Source: Planctomycetota bacterium
GTDB taxonomy: Bacteria > Planctomycetota > B15-G4
Reading direction: 5' to 3'
Assembly: GCA_020638905.1 (NCBI GenBank)
Contig: JACKHP010000019.1
Coordinates: 16,897-80,896, forward strand
Length of the DNA stretch: 64,000 nucleotides
Shown: piece after piece, positions 1-9,130 of the stretch
How the letters are laid out: every line of letters starts with the position of its first letter
Numbering within the stretch: the stretch's first letter is position 1
Program-made: the position numbers and the translations under genes
Notes under the pieces: generated by a model
What the model was told of the DNA's origin: nothing
Databases searched by the model: none
What the model saw: the letters and a program-made list of their open reading frames with translations, nothing else

Positions 1-300
1 ATCAACCCGCGCCTGGTGAAGAAGTGGGGACGCGACCGCCACAGCGAGGGCTGCCTCTCGTTCCCCGACATCTACGTCGACGTGACGCGGCCCAAGGGCG
101 TCCGCCTGCACTGGCACGACGAGCACGGCGTCGAGCACGAGGAAGACTTCGACGACTTCCGGGCGCGCATCCTGCAACACGAGATGGACCACCTCGAAGG
201 CGTGCTGCTCGTGCATCGCATGAGCCCGGTCGACAAGATCAGGTACCGCCACGAGCTCGGCGAGCTGCGCGCGATCTTCGCCGACGCGGCCGCGAGCTGA
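1..300 (+). CDS. def: Peptide deformylase, C-terminal part (5' end outside window)
   Basis: Removes the N-terminal formyl group from new proteins in the cytoplasm, using a bound metal ion. The frame is open from base 1, so the first visible codons are internal. Two family signatures are visible: EGCLS, whose Cys is a metal ligand, and QHEMDHLEG, the HExxH-type motif with two His ligands and the catalytic Glu. About the last 99 residues are present, which fits the missing part being the N-terminal half of a protein of roughly 170-200 residues. It lies 35 bases before ribF on the same strand, so the two may be cotranscribed. The identification is secure; the start cannot be seen. Confidence 0.95.
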   Translation: MNPRLVKKWGRDRHSEGCLSFPDIYVDVTRPKGVRLHWHDEHGVEHEEDFDDFRARILQHEMDHLEGVLLVHRMSPVDKIRYRHELGELRAIFADAAAS

Positions 301-335
301 GCCCGCCGTCCCCCGCCCGCGAGCACGACGACCGG

Positions 336-1289
336 ATGGACCGCCACCACATCCGGAGTCTCGACGAGCTGCGGCTCTCGCTGCCCGGTTCGGTGGTCAC
401 CGTGGGCGTCTTCGACGGCCTGCACCTCGGGCACCAGACGATCCTCGACCGCGTGCTCGCGTCGGCACGGCGACGCGAGCTGCCCTCGGTCTGCGTGACG
501 TTCTCGGTGCATCCCAAGGCGGTGCTGCTCGGCGAGGCGCCGCGACAGATCCTGTCGGTCGAGCACCGGCTCGAACGCATCGAGGAGGCCGGCCTCGAGC
601 ACGCCGTCGTGATCGAGTTCAGTCCCGAGTTCGCGGCCGTCGAGGCCGAGACCTTCGTCGAGGACCTGCTCGTGCGCCGGCTCGGCGTGCGCGAGCTCGT
701 GATCGGGCACGACACCGCCGTGGGACGCCACCGCCGCGGCGACGCGCGCTTCCTGGCCGAGGCCGGCCTGCGCTACGGCTTCAAGGTCGTCTCGATCGGC
801 GAGGTCCACGTGGACGGACTGCTCGTGAGCTCGACCACCGTGCGCCGCGCCATCGCCGCCGGCGAGCTCGTCACCGCGCGACGGCTGCTGGGACGTCCCG
901 CGTCGCTGCGCGGCACGATCGTGCACGGCGACGGACGCGGCGCGACGATCGGCTTCCCGACCGCGAACCTCGAGGTGGTGAGCGAGGCGTTCCCGCCGTT
1001 GGGCGTGTACGCCGTCACGCTGCGCTGCGAGCAGGGCGACCTGCCCGGCGTGATGAACTACGGCCTGCGTCCCACCTTCGCGCAGGACGAGACCCACGCG
1101 GTGTTCGAGATCCACGTGCTCGACCGGCGCGACCTCGACCTCTACGGCCAGCGCGTCGAGGTCTTCCTGCACCGCTTCCTGCGCCGCGAGGAGCGCTTCG
1201 CGTCGTCCCAGGCGCTCGTGGCCCAGATCGACAAGGACTGCGAGAGCGCGCGCGAGGCGCTGCGCGGGGTGAGCGTCGCCGAAGGCTGA
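336..1289 (+). CDS. ribF: Bifunctional riboflavin kinase / FAD synthetase
   Basis: Converts riboflavin to FMN and FMN to FAD in the cytoplasm. At 317 aa it has the normal family length. The N-terminal nucleotidyltransferase domain shows GVFDGLHLGH near residues 23-33 (HxGH-type nucleotide site) and SSTTVRRAI, the end of the FAD synthetase domain. The C-terminal kinase domain shows GRGATIGFPTANL near residues 200-213, the usual riboflavin kinase signature. The open frame extends upstream into the deformylase gene, but homology begins after the ATG at 336, so that start is chosen. It converges with the antiporter gene with only 10 bases between the stops. Confidence 0.95.
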   Translation: MDRHHIRSLDELRLSLPGSVVTVGVFDGLHLGHQTILDRVLASARRRELPSVCVTFSVHPKAVLLGEAPRQILSVEHRLERIEEAGLEHAVVIEFSPEFAAVEAETFVEDLLVRRLGVRELVIGHDTAVGRHRRGDARFLAEAGLRYGFKVVSIGEVHVDGLLVSSTTVRRAIAAGELVTARRLLGRPASLRGTIVHGDGRGATIGFPTANLEVVSEAFPPLGVYAVTLRCEQGDLPGVMNYGLRPTFAQDETHAVFEIHVLDRRDLDLYGQRVEVFLHRFLRREERFASSQALVAQIDKDCESAREALRGVSVAEG

Positions 1290-1299
1290 AGCCGGGCGC

Positions 1300-2289
1300 T
1301 CAGCCCCCGCGCGTGAGCAGCAGCGCCAGGTATCCGCCGTAGGCCGCCAGCAGCACGCCGCCCTCGACGCGCGAGATGACGCCTCCGCTGCGCATGATCG
1401 GGATCACCAGCAGCGTGGCCAGCAGCACGGCCGGCGTGTCGAAGACCAGCACCGCGTGCGGCACCGCCTGGGGACGCACCACCGCGCACGTCCCCAGGAT
1501 GCCGAAGCTGTTGAACACGTTGCTGCCCAGGACGTTGCCCAGCGCGATGTCGGGGCTGCCGCGGAACGCGGCCACGACCGACGTGACCAGTTCGGGCAGC
1601 GACGTCCCCACCGAGACGATCGTGAGGCCGATCACGAGCTCGGAGATGCCCGCGCGGTGCGCGAGGGAGATGGCCGACGTGACGAACGTGCGCGATCCCT
1701 GGACGAGCAGCAGCAGCCCCACCAGCACCAGGAGCGCGTCCAGCCAGGGACGCGCGCGTCGCGTCGGCGACGACGACGCCGACGTCCCGAGGTCCAGCGT
1801 GTCGCGCAGCTCGACCGCGGCGAGGGCACGCTCGCGCGCCGACGCCCGACGCGCCGCGCGATACGACCAGGCGAGGTGACCGATCAGGAAGAGCAGCAGC
1901 GCCGCGCCGGCCGCGCGCGACACCACGCCGTCCGAGAGCAGCGCCAGCCAGGGCACGGCCGCCGCGCCGAGCGCCACGAGGACCTCGCGCCGCAGCATCG
2001 GGAAGTGCACCCGGATCGGCTTGAGCAGCGCGGTCAGCCCGAGGATCACCGCGATGTTGAACAGGTTGCTGCCGACCACGTTGCCCACCGCCACGTCGGT
2101 CGCGCCCTGTGCGCTGGCCGTCAGGCTGGCCGACAGCTCGGGCGACGAGGTGCCGAAGCCGACGATCGTGAGCCCGATGAACAACGGCGAGACGCCGGCC
2201 GCGAGGGCCAGCGCCGACGCACCGCGCACGAGCAGCTCGGCCCCGAGCGTCACGAGCACCAGGCCGAACACGATGAGCAGGACGTCCAA
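1300..2289 (-). CDS. Sodium/calcium exchanger family membrane protein (YrbG-like)
   Basis: Inner-membrane cation antiporter of the CaCA superfamily, probably moving Ca2+ out against Na+ or K+/H+. The 329-aa protein has two inverted homologous halves. The first carries GFGTSSPELSASL and GNVVGSNLFNIAVILG; the second carries SVGTSLPELVTSV and GNVLGSNVFNSFGILG, the alpha-repeat signatures with their ion-binding Glu and Asn. A hydrophilic loop separates the halves. The start is a TTG, because an in-frame stop lies five codons upstream. It follows the exported unknown protein by 12 bases on the same strand, so the two probably form an operon. Confidence 0.92.
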   Translation of the reverse strand: MDVLLIVFGLVLVTLGAELLVRGASALALAAGVSPLFIGLTIVGFGTSSPELSASLTASAQGATDVAVGNVVGSNLFNIAVILGLTALLKPIRVHFPMLRREVLVALGAAAVPWLALLSDGVVSRAAGAALLLFLIGHLAWSYRAARRASARERALAAVELRDTLDLGTSASSSPTRRARPWLDALLVLVGLLLLVQGSRTFVTSAISLAHRAGISELVIGLTIVSVGTSLPELVTSVVAAFRGSPDIALGNVLGSNVFNSFGILGTCAVVRPQAVPHAVLVFDTPAVLLATLLVIPIMRSGGVISRVEGGVLLAAYGGYLALLLTRGG

Positions 2290-2301
2290 GTGCGGCGTCC
2301 G

Positions 2302-3666
2302 TCAGTTGAACCAGGCCGCGAACAGCAGCGGGTCGCCGTGGAAGACCTCACCCATGCGGCGCGCGAAGGCGTCGTCGGAGAGGGTCGACATCCGGCCCTG
2401 CTCGAGGTACGGCGCGGCGGCCGTCCCCTGCACCCAGAGCACGGGATCGAAGCACGTCGGCTCGCTGAACACGCGCCGCACGTTCACGCCCAGCTTCGCG
2501 GCGGGATCGCCGCGCCAGAACGGGATCAGCCGCTCGCCGCGGAAGACGCGCTCGAGCTCGTCGATCGTGGCCAGCCAGGCGTCGAGCATCGGCTGCGTGA
2601 CGGACACCCGCAGCGCGCCCGCCTGCGATGGGCTCGGGATCCATTCGGCGTCGTCGTCGGTCTCGGCCAGGATGCGCTCCCACGACAGCCGGCTCAGCGC
2701 GAAGGTGCGCTCGAGATGGGCCAGCGCCGAGCGCGCGCGCTCGGGCTCGACGACCGGGAAGCGCGCGAGATGGATCGCCGCGACGATGTCGGTGATCTCC
2801 TCCCATTGGAAATCACCGAGCCGGCGCGACGGCTCGCCGACGAGGAACGGGTAGCGCGTCACCGGACGCGCGAACAGCCGGTGCGCGGTGCGCTCGAAGA
2901 GTTCGTCGAAGTCGACGGCGAGCAGGCACTCGGCCGGTGCCGCGAGCAGGTGGCAGTAGCCGGCCAGCCAGGCCGCGTCGCCGAGGTCGAAGCGCACGCG
3001 CAGGTCGGCGTGCTCGTCGTCGAGCCAGCCGAGGACGTCGCCCAGCGCCACGCGCCGTCCTCCGCCCACGTCGAGCGGGATGCGCATCGGGCGCAGGGCG
3101 AGCGCGACCGCCGGGTCGTCGACCGACTCGAGCGTGTCGGTGGCGCGCGCGAGGTCGTCGATCCAGCGCGCGACGAGCGCGCGGAGGTCTGCGTACGAGA
3201 TCGGCTGCGGGTCGTCCGGCGGCGGGAACACCTCTCTCAGCGCGCCGCTCAGTCCGCCCATCTCGAACACGATCGACGCCATCCCCGCGCGATCGGGGAA
3301 CACTCCGTGCCGCTGGAGCCCCGCGACGAGGTGCTCGACGGCCGCGAGCGCCTGCGTGAAGCCGAGCGCCATGCGCAGGTCGTCGTCGTCGGGACGCCCG
3401 TCCGCGGCCTGCGCGAGGGCCGCCTCGGTGGCGTCGACGCCGTACGTGACGAGCAGCGACTCGACGAGCAACGCCTCGAGCGACGCGCGTCCGTCTTGCA
3501 ACGCGTCGACGAGCCGCGCGCGCGCCGTGTCCCGCGCGGCGTCGTCGACGACCGCCGACACGTCCGACGCGTCGGGGACGTCCTGCGCGGCGGACGGGAG
3601 CGCGGCGAGGCCGAGCAGCGCGGCGCAGAGCACGGCGCGGACCGCACGACGGATCTCGGACGTCAC
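2302..3666 (-). CDS. Exported protein of unknown function
   Basis: A 454-aa protein I do not recognise. The start is a GTG preceded at short distance by a strong Shine-Dalgarno on the minus strand (complement of 3671-3680). This start gives a clean Sec signal peptide: Arg-rich beginning, hydrophobic core, then LPSAAQ. The mature part is acidic and mostly helical in look, with no repeats, cysteine motif or known catalytic signature. A TATGCT box at 3736-3741 on the same strand could be its promoter. It sits just upstream of the Na+/Ca2+ exchanger. The frame is open further upstream across the tRNA, but that extension is not plausible coding. Confidence 0.8.
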   Translation of the reverse strand: MTSEIRRAVRAVLCAALLGLAALPSAAQDVPDASDVSAVVDDAARDTARARLVDALQDGRASLEALLVESLLVTYGVDATEAALAQAADGRPDDDDLRMALGFTQALAAVEHLVAGLQRHGVFPDRAGMASIVFEMGGLSGALREVFPPPDDPQPISYADLRALVARWIDDLARATDTLESVDDPAVALALRPMRIPLDVGGGRRVALGDVLGWLDDEHADLRVRFDLGDAAWLAGYCHLLAAPAECLLAVDFDELFERTAHRLFARPVTRYPFLVGEPSRRLGDFQWEEITDIVAAIHLARFPVVEPERARSALAHLERTFALSRLSWERILAETDDDAEWIPSPSQAGALRVSVTQPMLDAWLATIDELERVFRGERLIPFWRGDPAAKLGVNVRRVFSEPTCFDPVLWVQGTAAAPYLEQGRMSTLSDDAFARRMGEVFHGDPLLFAAWFN

Positions 3667-3670
3667 GCAA

Positions 3671-3680
3671 CACCTCCCTT
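3671..3680 (-). promoter_or_regulatory. Strong ribosome binding site deciding a GTG start
   Basis: Read on the minus strand this is AAGGGAGGTG, followed by the GTG at 3666-3664. It is one of the best Shine-Dalgarno matches in the window and fixes the start of the exported unknown protein at the residue that gives a proper signal peptide. Confidence 0.75.
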
Positions 3681-3735
3681 GCGATCGCTCGCACCACGCG
3701 TGGACCGGACACGCACCCAGCCGGGCCACCGGTCG

Positions 3736-3741
3736 AGCATA
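3736..3741 (-). promoter_or_regulatory. Possible -10 box
   Basis: TATGCT on the minus strand, an AT-rich island in GC-rich DNA about 70 bases before the start of the exported unknown gene. No convincing -35 element is visible. Confidence 0.35.
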
Positions 3742-3861
3742 CGCCCCACGCGAGCGCACCGCGCGGCGGCCGCGCGGCACGTCGACGGCGGCGGCTCGCA
3801 CCCACGCAAGAGGGCCGCGGGGACGCGTCGTCGCGTCACCCGCGGCCCCGTGGGAATGAGG

Positions 3862-3937
3862 TGGTGGGCAGACCCGGATTCGAACCGGGGACACCTGCAT
3901 TTTCAATGCAGTGCTCTACCAACTGAGCTATCCGCCC
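3862..3937 (-). tRNA. tRNA-Phe (anticodon GAA)
   Basis: A full 76-nt cloverleaf on the minus strand. The acceptor stem GGGCGGA pairs with TCTGCCC with one G-U pair. The D arm has the TAGCTCAGTTGGTAGAGC pattern. The anticodon stem CTGCA/TGCAG encloses loop TTGAAAA, giving GAA. The T arm holds GGTTCGAATCC. The discriminator A is followed by an encoded CCA. It stands alone, between the exported unknown gene and the coiled-coil gene. Confidence 0.97.
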
Positions 3938-4115
3938 GCGCCGCTCGCGGCGAGCGCGAGTGCGGTCGGGGAGTGTGCCCCATCGGGGCCGAGGAGATCA
4001 AGGGCGCGCCGGGCCTGCGCGCGACCCTCGACAGGGCCCTCGGAAGTCCACCGCGGAGCGCGGACAGGGGGGCGCGCGGCCCTCGGCCGGGGTCGCGTCC
4101 GAGCCCGCGCCGCGA

Positions 4116-6515
4116 TCACGCGCGATCTTGGACCTCGGGCACGACCTCGGTCATCTCGAGATCGCGACGCGCGCCCTCGAGCTCGTACTCGATGCGCACG
4201 CGCTCGGCCTCGGCGGCCTCGGTGGCGCGCCGTTGCGCGGCCAACGCGGCGGCCATGCGCTCGCCCGCGGCCTGCACCTGCCGGTGGGCCTCCTCGCGCT
4301 CCTCCTGGATGCGCTGGAGCATGCCGGTGTGCTCCTGCTGCGCGGTCACGAGCCGGTCCCGCGCGGCCCGCAGGCGGCGCTCGGTCTCCGACTGGCGCCG
4401 TCCCACGATCTGTTCCTCGGAGCGCATCTGCTCGAGCGCGCGCATGCGGCGCGAGAGCTCGCCCTCGAGCTCGTCGACGCGCGCGCGGTAGGCGTCCTCT
4501 TGACGGCGCAGCGCGTCCTGCGAGAGCGAGAGCGACTCCTCGGTGCGCTGCAGCTCCGAGAACACGTGCTCGATCTGCGCGCTCGCGCGCTCGACCCGTC
4601 GCTCGGCCTGCGCGGCCTCGGCCAGGCTGAGCTCGCGCGCACGCTCGATCTCGTCGAGCCGCGCCTCCGCGCGCTCGATCGCATCGTGCAGCAGGACCTC
4701 GCGCTCGGACAGGCGCTCGATGCGCGCGGCGCCCTCGCGCTCGAGCTCGGCCTCGCGGTCACGCAGGTCGCCGACCCTCGCCGCGAGGCGCGCGAGGTCG
4801 GACTCGAGCTCGCGCCGTTGCTGCTCGGTCGCGGCCAGGGCCTCGTCGCGTCCGGCTCGGGCGCGCTCGATCTCGTCGACGAGCTGCTGCTCGCGCTCTT
4901 CGGCGGCGGAGATGCGTCCGTGCATCGCGTCGAGACGGTCTTCGAGCCGCTGCAGCTCGTCGGAACGCTGCGCGAAGGACGACGCCAGCGCCGCCCCTTC
5001 GCGCGAGAGCTGGTCGTGCCGACGCTGCAACGCGGCGACCTCGGCGGACAGGCGGTCGCGCACGAGCTCCTGCGCGTCGAGTTCGTCGCCCAGCCCCAGC
5101 CGGCGCGACTCGAGCTCGGAGAGCGTGGCCCGCGTCTCGTCGGCCTGCCGCCCGAGGGTCTCGTGTTCATCGCGCGCGCGCTCGACGAGCGACGTGCGCT
5201 CGCCACGCGCGGCCTCGAGCTCGGCCCGCACGGCCACGAGCTGCGTCTGCGCCGCGCCGCACGCCTCGCGCAGCGAGGCCAGCTCGGACTCGGCCTCGCG
5301 CCGCCGGTGCAGCAGGTCGCCCAGGGACGCGTCGAGCTCGGCCCTGCGCTGCGCCAGCGAATCGCCGGCCTCGCCGGCCTCGCGCTCGGCGATCTCGAGC
5401 CGCTCGGACAGCGCGGCACAGCGCGCGAGCAGGTCGCTCTCCTCGCGCTGCGCGTCGGCGGCCCCCGCCTCGGCCTCGCGCGCACGCTCCTCGGCCTGCT
5501 CGGCGGCCTCCTCGAGGCCGCGCAGCTGCGCCTCGCTCTGACGCAGCTGCGCCTGGACGTCACGCTGCCGGCGCTCGGCCTCGTCGCACGCGGCGGCGAC
5601 CTCGGCGCGACGATGCTCGGCCTCCTGGTGGCGCAGCTCGGTGGCGCGCACGTCCTCGCGCCGGGCCTCGAGCTCGTGCTCGGCGTGTCCGATCGAGGTC
5701 GTGATCTCGCGCGCACGCTCCTCGAGCCGCGAGATGGTGGCGATCACCTCGGCGTGCTCGCCCTCGGCCCCGCGGATCTCCTCCTCGAGGTCGAGCAGCC
5801 GACGCTCGAGCGAGGCCACGCGCACGATGCAGTCGGCCTCCTGCTGCTCGGCGGCCCGGACGCGCTGTTCGGCCAGGTCGGCCTGGGCCCGGGCGGCGGC
5901 ACGCGCCGATTCGACGTCGGAGCGCTGCCCGGCCAGGCCGGCCAGTTCGCTCCGACGCTCGGACAGCTCCTGCTCGACGGTGCGCACCGCGGCCAGCGTC
6001 TCCTCGTGCCGACGCGTGGCCTCGTGGTGCCGCGCCACGGCGCCCGCGGCCGAGTCCTCCGCGTTGGACGCGCGCGCCTGGGCGCGCTCGAGCCGGCGCT
6101 CGGCCTCGCGGCTGCGCAACTCGGCGTCGCGCGCCAGCGACTCGGCCTCGGCCAGGTGCCGGGTCACGACGCGGGTCTCGCGCTCGGCCTGCTCGCGGGC
6201 CTCCTCGGCGCGTTCACGGGCCGCCTGGGCCTCGTCGCCCCGGCGTACGTCGTCGTCGCGGCGGCGGCGCAGCTCGTCGAGTTCGTGGCGCAGCGCCTCG
6301 CGCTCGCGCCGCAGCGTCTCGAGCTGCCCCTGCAGGTCGCGCACCTCGCCCGGCACCTCGCTCTGCGGGACGCTCGCGACCGCGGGCTCCTGGTCGTCGT
6401 CGCGGAAGCTCACGACGAAGGAGGCCTGGCAGCGTCCGCAGCGGGCGCGCCGGCCGAGGGTCTGCTGGGCCACCTGGAACGCCTTCCCGCAATGGGAGCA
6501 CACCGTGACCGGCAT
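4116..6515 (-). CDS. MJ0042-type zinc-ribbon protein with very long coiled coil
   Basis: A 799-aa protein. Residues 1-30 form a small zinc ribbon with Cys6, Cys9, Cys26 and Cys29 in two CxxC pairs, as in the MJ0042 finger. Nearly all of the rest is uninterrupted heptad-like sequence rich in Glu, Arg, Ala and Leu, typical of a rod-like SMC/myosin-type coiled coil. No ATPase heads, signal peptide or membrane segment is visible. The start ATG at 6515 has GGAGGG seven bases upstream. It is the last gene of the minus-strand run but lies 282 bases after the LeuC-like gene, so it may have its own promoter. Function unknown; a cytoplasmic scaffold or cell-shape role would be a guess. Confidence 0.85.
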   Translation of the reverse strand: MPVTVCSHCGKAFQVAQQTLGRRARCGRCQASFVVSFRDDDQEPAVASVPQSEVPGEVRDLQGQLETLRREREALRHELDELRRRRDDDVRRGDEAQAARERAEEAREQAERETRVVTRHLAEAESLARDAELRSREAERRLERAQARASNAEDSAAGAVARHHEATRRHEETLAAVRTVEQELSERRSELAGLAGQRSDVESARAAARAQADLAEQRVRAAEQQEADCIVRVASLERRLLDLEEEIRGAEGEHAEVIATISRLEERAREITTSIGHAEHELEARREDVRATELRHQEAEHRRAEVAAACDEAERRQRDVQAQLRQSEAQLRGLEEAAEQAEERAREAEAGAADAQREESDLLARCAALSERLEIAEREAGEAGDSLAQRRAELDASLGDLLHRRREAESELASLREACGAAQTQLVAVRAELEAARGERTSLVERARDEHETLGRQADETRATLSELESRRLGLGDELDAQELVRDRLSAEVAALQRRHDQLSREGAALASSFAQRSDELQRLEDRLDAMHGRISAAEEREQQLVDEIERARAGRDEALAATEQQRRELESDLARLAARVGDLRDREAELEREGAARIERLSEREVLLHDAIERAEARLDEIERARELSLAEAAQAERRVERASAQIEHVFSELQRTEESLSLSQDALRRQEDAYRARVDELEGELSRRMRALEQMRSEEQIVGRRQSETERRLRAARDRLVTAQQEHTGMLQRIQEEREEAHRQVQAAGERMAAALAAQRRATEAAEAERVRIEYELEGARRDLEMTEVVPEVQDRA

Positions 6516-6797
6516 GACCGACCCTCCATCACCGCTCGGAACCACCTGCCCGACCCCGCCCCTGGGAAGCGCAGGGCTCCACCGCCGGGACCGGCGCGGG
6601 GCGCGCACCATACACCAGGGAGGCCCGACTGTGGGAGGCGAGTGAAGAGAGTCTGCATCGGATCATCAGCGTCCGATGAAAGCGGCGTCAGCGGCGTCCC
6701 CGCGGACGCGACGCGGCTCCTGGCGACGCTCGCGTCGGTCTCCCGCGCGACGTCTCTGGCGCACGCGTCAGCGGGCCGCGCCGGAGCGCGCGGCCTG

Positions 6798-8060
6798 CTA
6801 CCGCAGTGTCACGCCGCGTTTGCGCGCCCGTCGCATGGCCTCGGGGTCGACCAGCCGGCCGAGCACCGCGCTGGCGCCCGCGGTCGCGGCGCCGACGAGC
6901 AGATCGCCCGGTCCGCCGGTGGGATGGGTCACCACGCGGGACTCGTCCTTGAGCGCCTGGGGAACGGGCGTCCCGGGCGCGACGAGCGAGGCGCCGGCCC
7001 GCACGAGCGTGGCCAGCAGGCCCTCCTCGATCGACTGCAGCAGCGTGCGCCGGTCGGACGGCTGCACGAGCAGCGAGAGTCCCTCGGCCAACGGACGCTC
7101 GGACATCGCCTCGCACAGCAGGCGCAGCTCCTCGATGCGTCCCCCCGCGACGACCTCGGAGATCTCGGGACCCTCGGCACCCTCGACCGCCAGCAGGCGC
7201 TCGTCGCACAGTGCGGCCAGCTTGACGGAGGACGCCGACAGGCGCAGGTCGCCCTCGCCGGGCGGCGCCGTGAGCGCCGCGTCGAGGCGCTGGAGCGCGG
7301 TCCCGTCGGGGGCGGGCCGATCTCCACCCGGATCGCCGGGCGCGCGCCGGGCCGCGAGCCACACGTGGGTCTTGCCGTCGGGCGGGACGACCGCCGTGAT
7401 GCCGCCGGCCGAGAGCAGTCCGCACAGCGCCATGCGCGAGGACGGGTCGAGCGCCGCGACGCCGTCGCCGCGCAGCTCGACGATGCGGCCGCGCGCGTCG
7501 CGTCCGCCGAGCAGCTCGCGCACGGCCAGGGCCAGCTCGCAGGGGCCCGTCCAGCGCGGCAGGCGGCCGGCCACGTGCACGCGCGTCACGTCGGGGACGG
7601 CCACCTCGAACGTGCGCCGCGCGGCGAGCTGGCAGACGTCGTCGAGGTCGGCCCGCAGCGCCACGGCGCCGAGACCTCCCAGGGCGCCCGCGTCGGCGTC
7701 GAAGCCCACGATCACGTCGTCGCAGTGGACGAAGCCCTCGTCGACGGCCACGCACGACGGACGTCCGCGGTGCGCCGGGTCGAGCGCGATCGGGACGCCG
7801 TGCTCGTGCGCGAAGCGCAGCACCGGCGCGCGGTCCTTGCGCGGCAGGCGTCCGGCGTCGACGAACAGCATGCGCGCCGCGTGCGGGACCTCGCGCTCCT
7901 CGTAGCGACGCAGCGCGAAGACCACGTCGCGCGCGCCGATCGCGTCGAGCAGCACGCGGTCGGGCGCCACCATGAGCCGCGCCCCCACGCGCGTCGAAGT
8001 CTGTCCCGCGCGCCCGCACAGCACGGACGCGACGCGGTCGGGCTCGCGCGGCGTGCTCAA
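6798..8060 (-). CDS. LeuC/aconitase-like protein lacking Fe-S ligands (probable pseudoenzyme)
   Basis: A 420-aa protein that follows the whole fold of an isopropylmalate dehydratase large subunit. RVASVLCGRAG matches the family N-terminus, VIVGFDADAGALGGLG replaces VGADSHT-x-T-GALGA, VAGGRIEELR replaces the SCTNGRIEDLR region, and LVAPGTPVP replaces EPGCSMC. Thus the three cysteines that hold the 4Fe-4S cluster and the SHT active-site triplet are all gone, while the flanking framework is kept. The only start that keeps the N-terminal homology is a TTG overlapping the stop of the upstream dehydrogenase gene (TTGA), which implies translational coupling. The reading frame is intact, so it is a maintained protein. 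Role unknown. Confidence 0.75.
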   Translation of the reverse strand: MSTPREPDRVASVLCGRAGQTSTRVGARLMVAPDRVLLDAIGARDVVFALRRYEEREVPHAARMLFVDAGRLPRKDRAPVLRFAHEHGVPIALDPAHRGRPSCVAVDEGFVHCDDVIVGFDADAGALGGLGAVALRADLDDVCQLAARRTFEVAVPDVTRVHVAGRLPRWTGPCELALAVRELLGGRDARGRIVELRGDGVAALDPSSRMALCGLLSAGGITAVVPPDGKTHVWLAARRAPGDPGGDRPAPDGTALQRLDAALTAPPGEGDLRLSASSVKLAALCDERLLAVEGAEGPEISEVVAGGRIEELRLLCEAMSERPLAEGLSLLVQPSDRRTLLQSIEEGLLATLVRAGASLVAPGTPVPQALKDESRVVTHPTGGPGDLLVGAATAGASAVLGRLVDPEAMRRARKRGVTLR

Positions 8061-9130
8061 GCGAGCGCGTCGGCGATCAGGTCGCCGATCTCGGACGTGG
8101 ACTGCACGCCGGCCGACAGCGACTTGATCGCGTCCTCGCGCAGCAGGCGCGCCACGGTCGACTCGACGTGCGTCTTCGCCTCGGTGTGTCCGAGGTGGTC
8201 GAGCATCATCGCCACGGCCATCACCGTGGCCACGGGGTTCGCGACGTTCTTGCCCTTGTACTTGGGCGCGCTGCCGTGGATCGGCTCGAACAGCGAGAGC
8301 CGTCCCGGGTGGATGTTGCCGCTCGCGGCGACGCCCAGCCCGCCTTGGATCATCGCGCCGACGTCGGTGATGATGTCGCCGAACAGGTTGGTCGTCACGG
8401 CGACGTCGAACCACTCGGGGTTCTTGACCATCCACATGCAGGCGGCGTCGATGTACGCGTGCTCCTGCGCGATGTCTGGGTACTCGGTGCCGACCTCGGC
8501 GAAGACGCGCGTCCACAGGTCGTGGGCGCGCACCGCGTTCGCCTTGTCGATCATGAGCAGCTTCTTGTCCTTGTTCCGCCTGCGCGCCAGGTCGTACGCG
8601 TAGCGGATGACGCGCTCGGTGCCCTTGCGCGTGTAGCGCATGGGCTGGCTGGCGACCTCGTCGGGCGTGCCCTTGTGCTCGAAGGTCGGCTGCGCGGTGT
8701 ACGCGTCTTCCGTGTTCTCGCGCACGATGACCATGTCGACGTCGGCTTCGGTCTTGTCCTTGAGCGGACACAGACGTCGGTCGTAGAGCTTGACCGGACG
8801 CAGGTTCACGAACAGGTCGAGCCCGAGGCGCATGGTCATGATCACGCCGTGCTCGACGAGTCCCACCGGAGCGCGCGGGTCGCCGATGGCGCCCAGCAGG
8901 ATCGCGTCGCAGTTCGCCTTGACCTCCTCGAAGGCCGACTTCGGGAAGGTCTCGCCGCCGTCGGTGCCGCCCGTGGCCAGCCAGTGGTCGGTGCCGAACG
9001 GATAGGTCACGGTCTCGAACGACAAATTGAAGCGCGAGGCCACGACGTCGAGCACCTTGAGGCCTTCGGTCACGACCTCGGGGCCGATGCCGTCGCCGCC
9101 GATCACGGCGATCTTGTGGGTGGTGGACAT
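8057..9130 (-). CDS. Isocitrate/isopropylmalate dehydrogenase family protein
   Basis: NAD(P)-dependent oxidative decarboxylase of 357 aa. IAVIGGDGIGPEVV lies at the N-terminus, RENTEDAY at residues 137-144 is the substrate-loop region, NLFGDIITD at 248-256 holds metal-binding Asp, and EPIHGSAP with NPVATVMAVAMM forms the cofactor side. The RENTEDAY loop resembles isocitrate, homoisocitrate or tartrate dehydrogenases more than classical LeuB (RELTGG), so the substrate is open. Its neighbours are a swivel-aconitase fusion and a LeuC-like protein, which fits a dehydratase-dehydrogenase pair acting on a tricarboxylic or isopropylmalate-type acid. It ends overlapping the start of the LeuC-like gene. 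Confidence 0.85.
   Translation of the reverse strand: MSTTHKIAVIGGDGIGPEVVTEGLKVLDVVASRFNLSFETVTYPFGTDHWLATGGTDGGETFPKSAFEEVKANCDAILLGAIGDPRAPVGLVEHGVIMTMRLGLDLFVNLRPVKLYDRRLCPLKDKTEADVDMVIVRENTEDAYTAQPTFEHKGTPDEVASQPMRYTRKGTERVIRYAYDLARRRNKDKKLLMIDKANAVRAHDLWTRVFAEVGTEYPDIAQEHAYIDAACMWMVKNPEWFDVAVTTNLFGDIITDVGAMIQGGLGVAASGNIHPGRLSLFEPIHGSAPKYKGKNVANPVATVMAVAMMLDHLGHTEAKTHVESTVARLLREDAIKSLSAGVQSTSEIGDLIADALA

Noticed and set aside
1456..4491. 1011-codon open frame on the plus strand
   Set aside because: Antisense to the antiporter and exported protein genes and crosses the tRNA. Arg/His/Gln-rich shadow frame.
3960..8603. 1547-codon open frame on the plus strand
   Set aside because: It runs antisense to the coiled-coil and LeuC-like genes. 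High GC removes stops from shadow frames; the translation is low in variety with no recognisable domain, while the minus strand has proper domains and starts.
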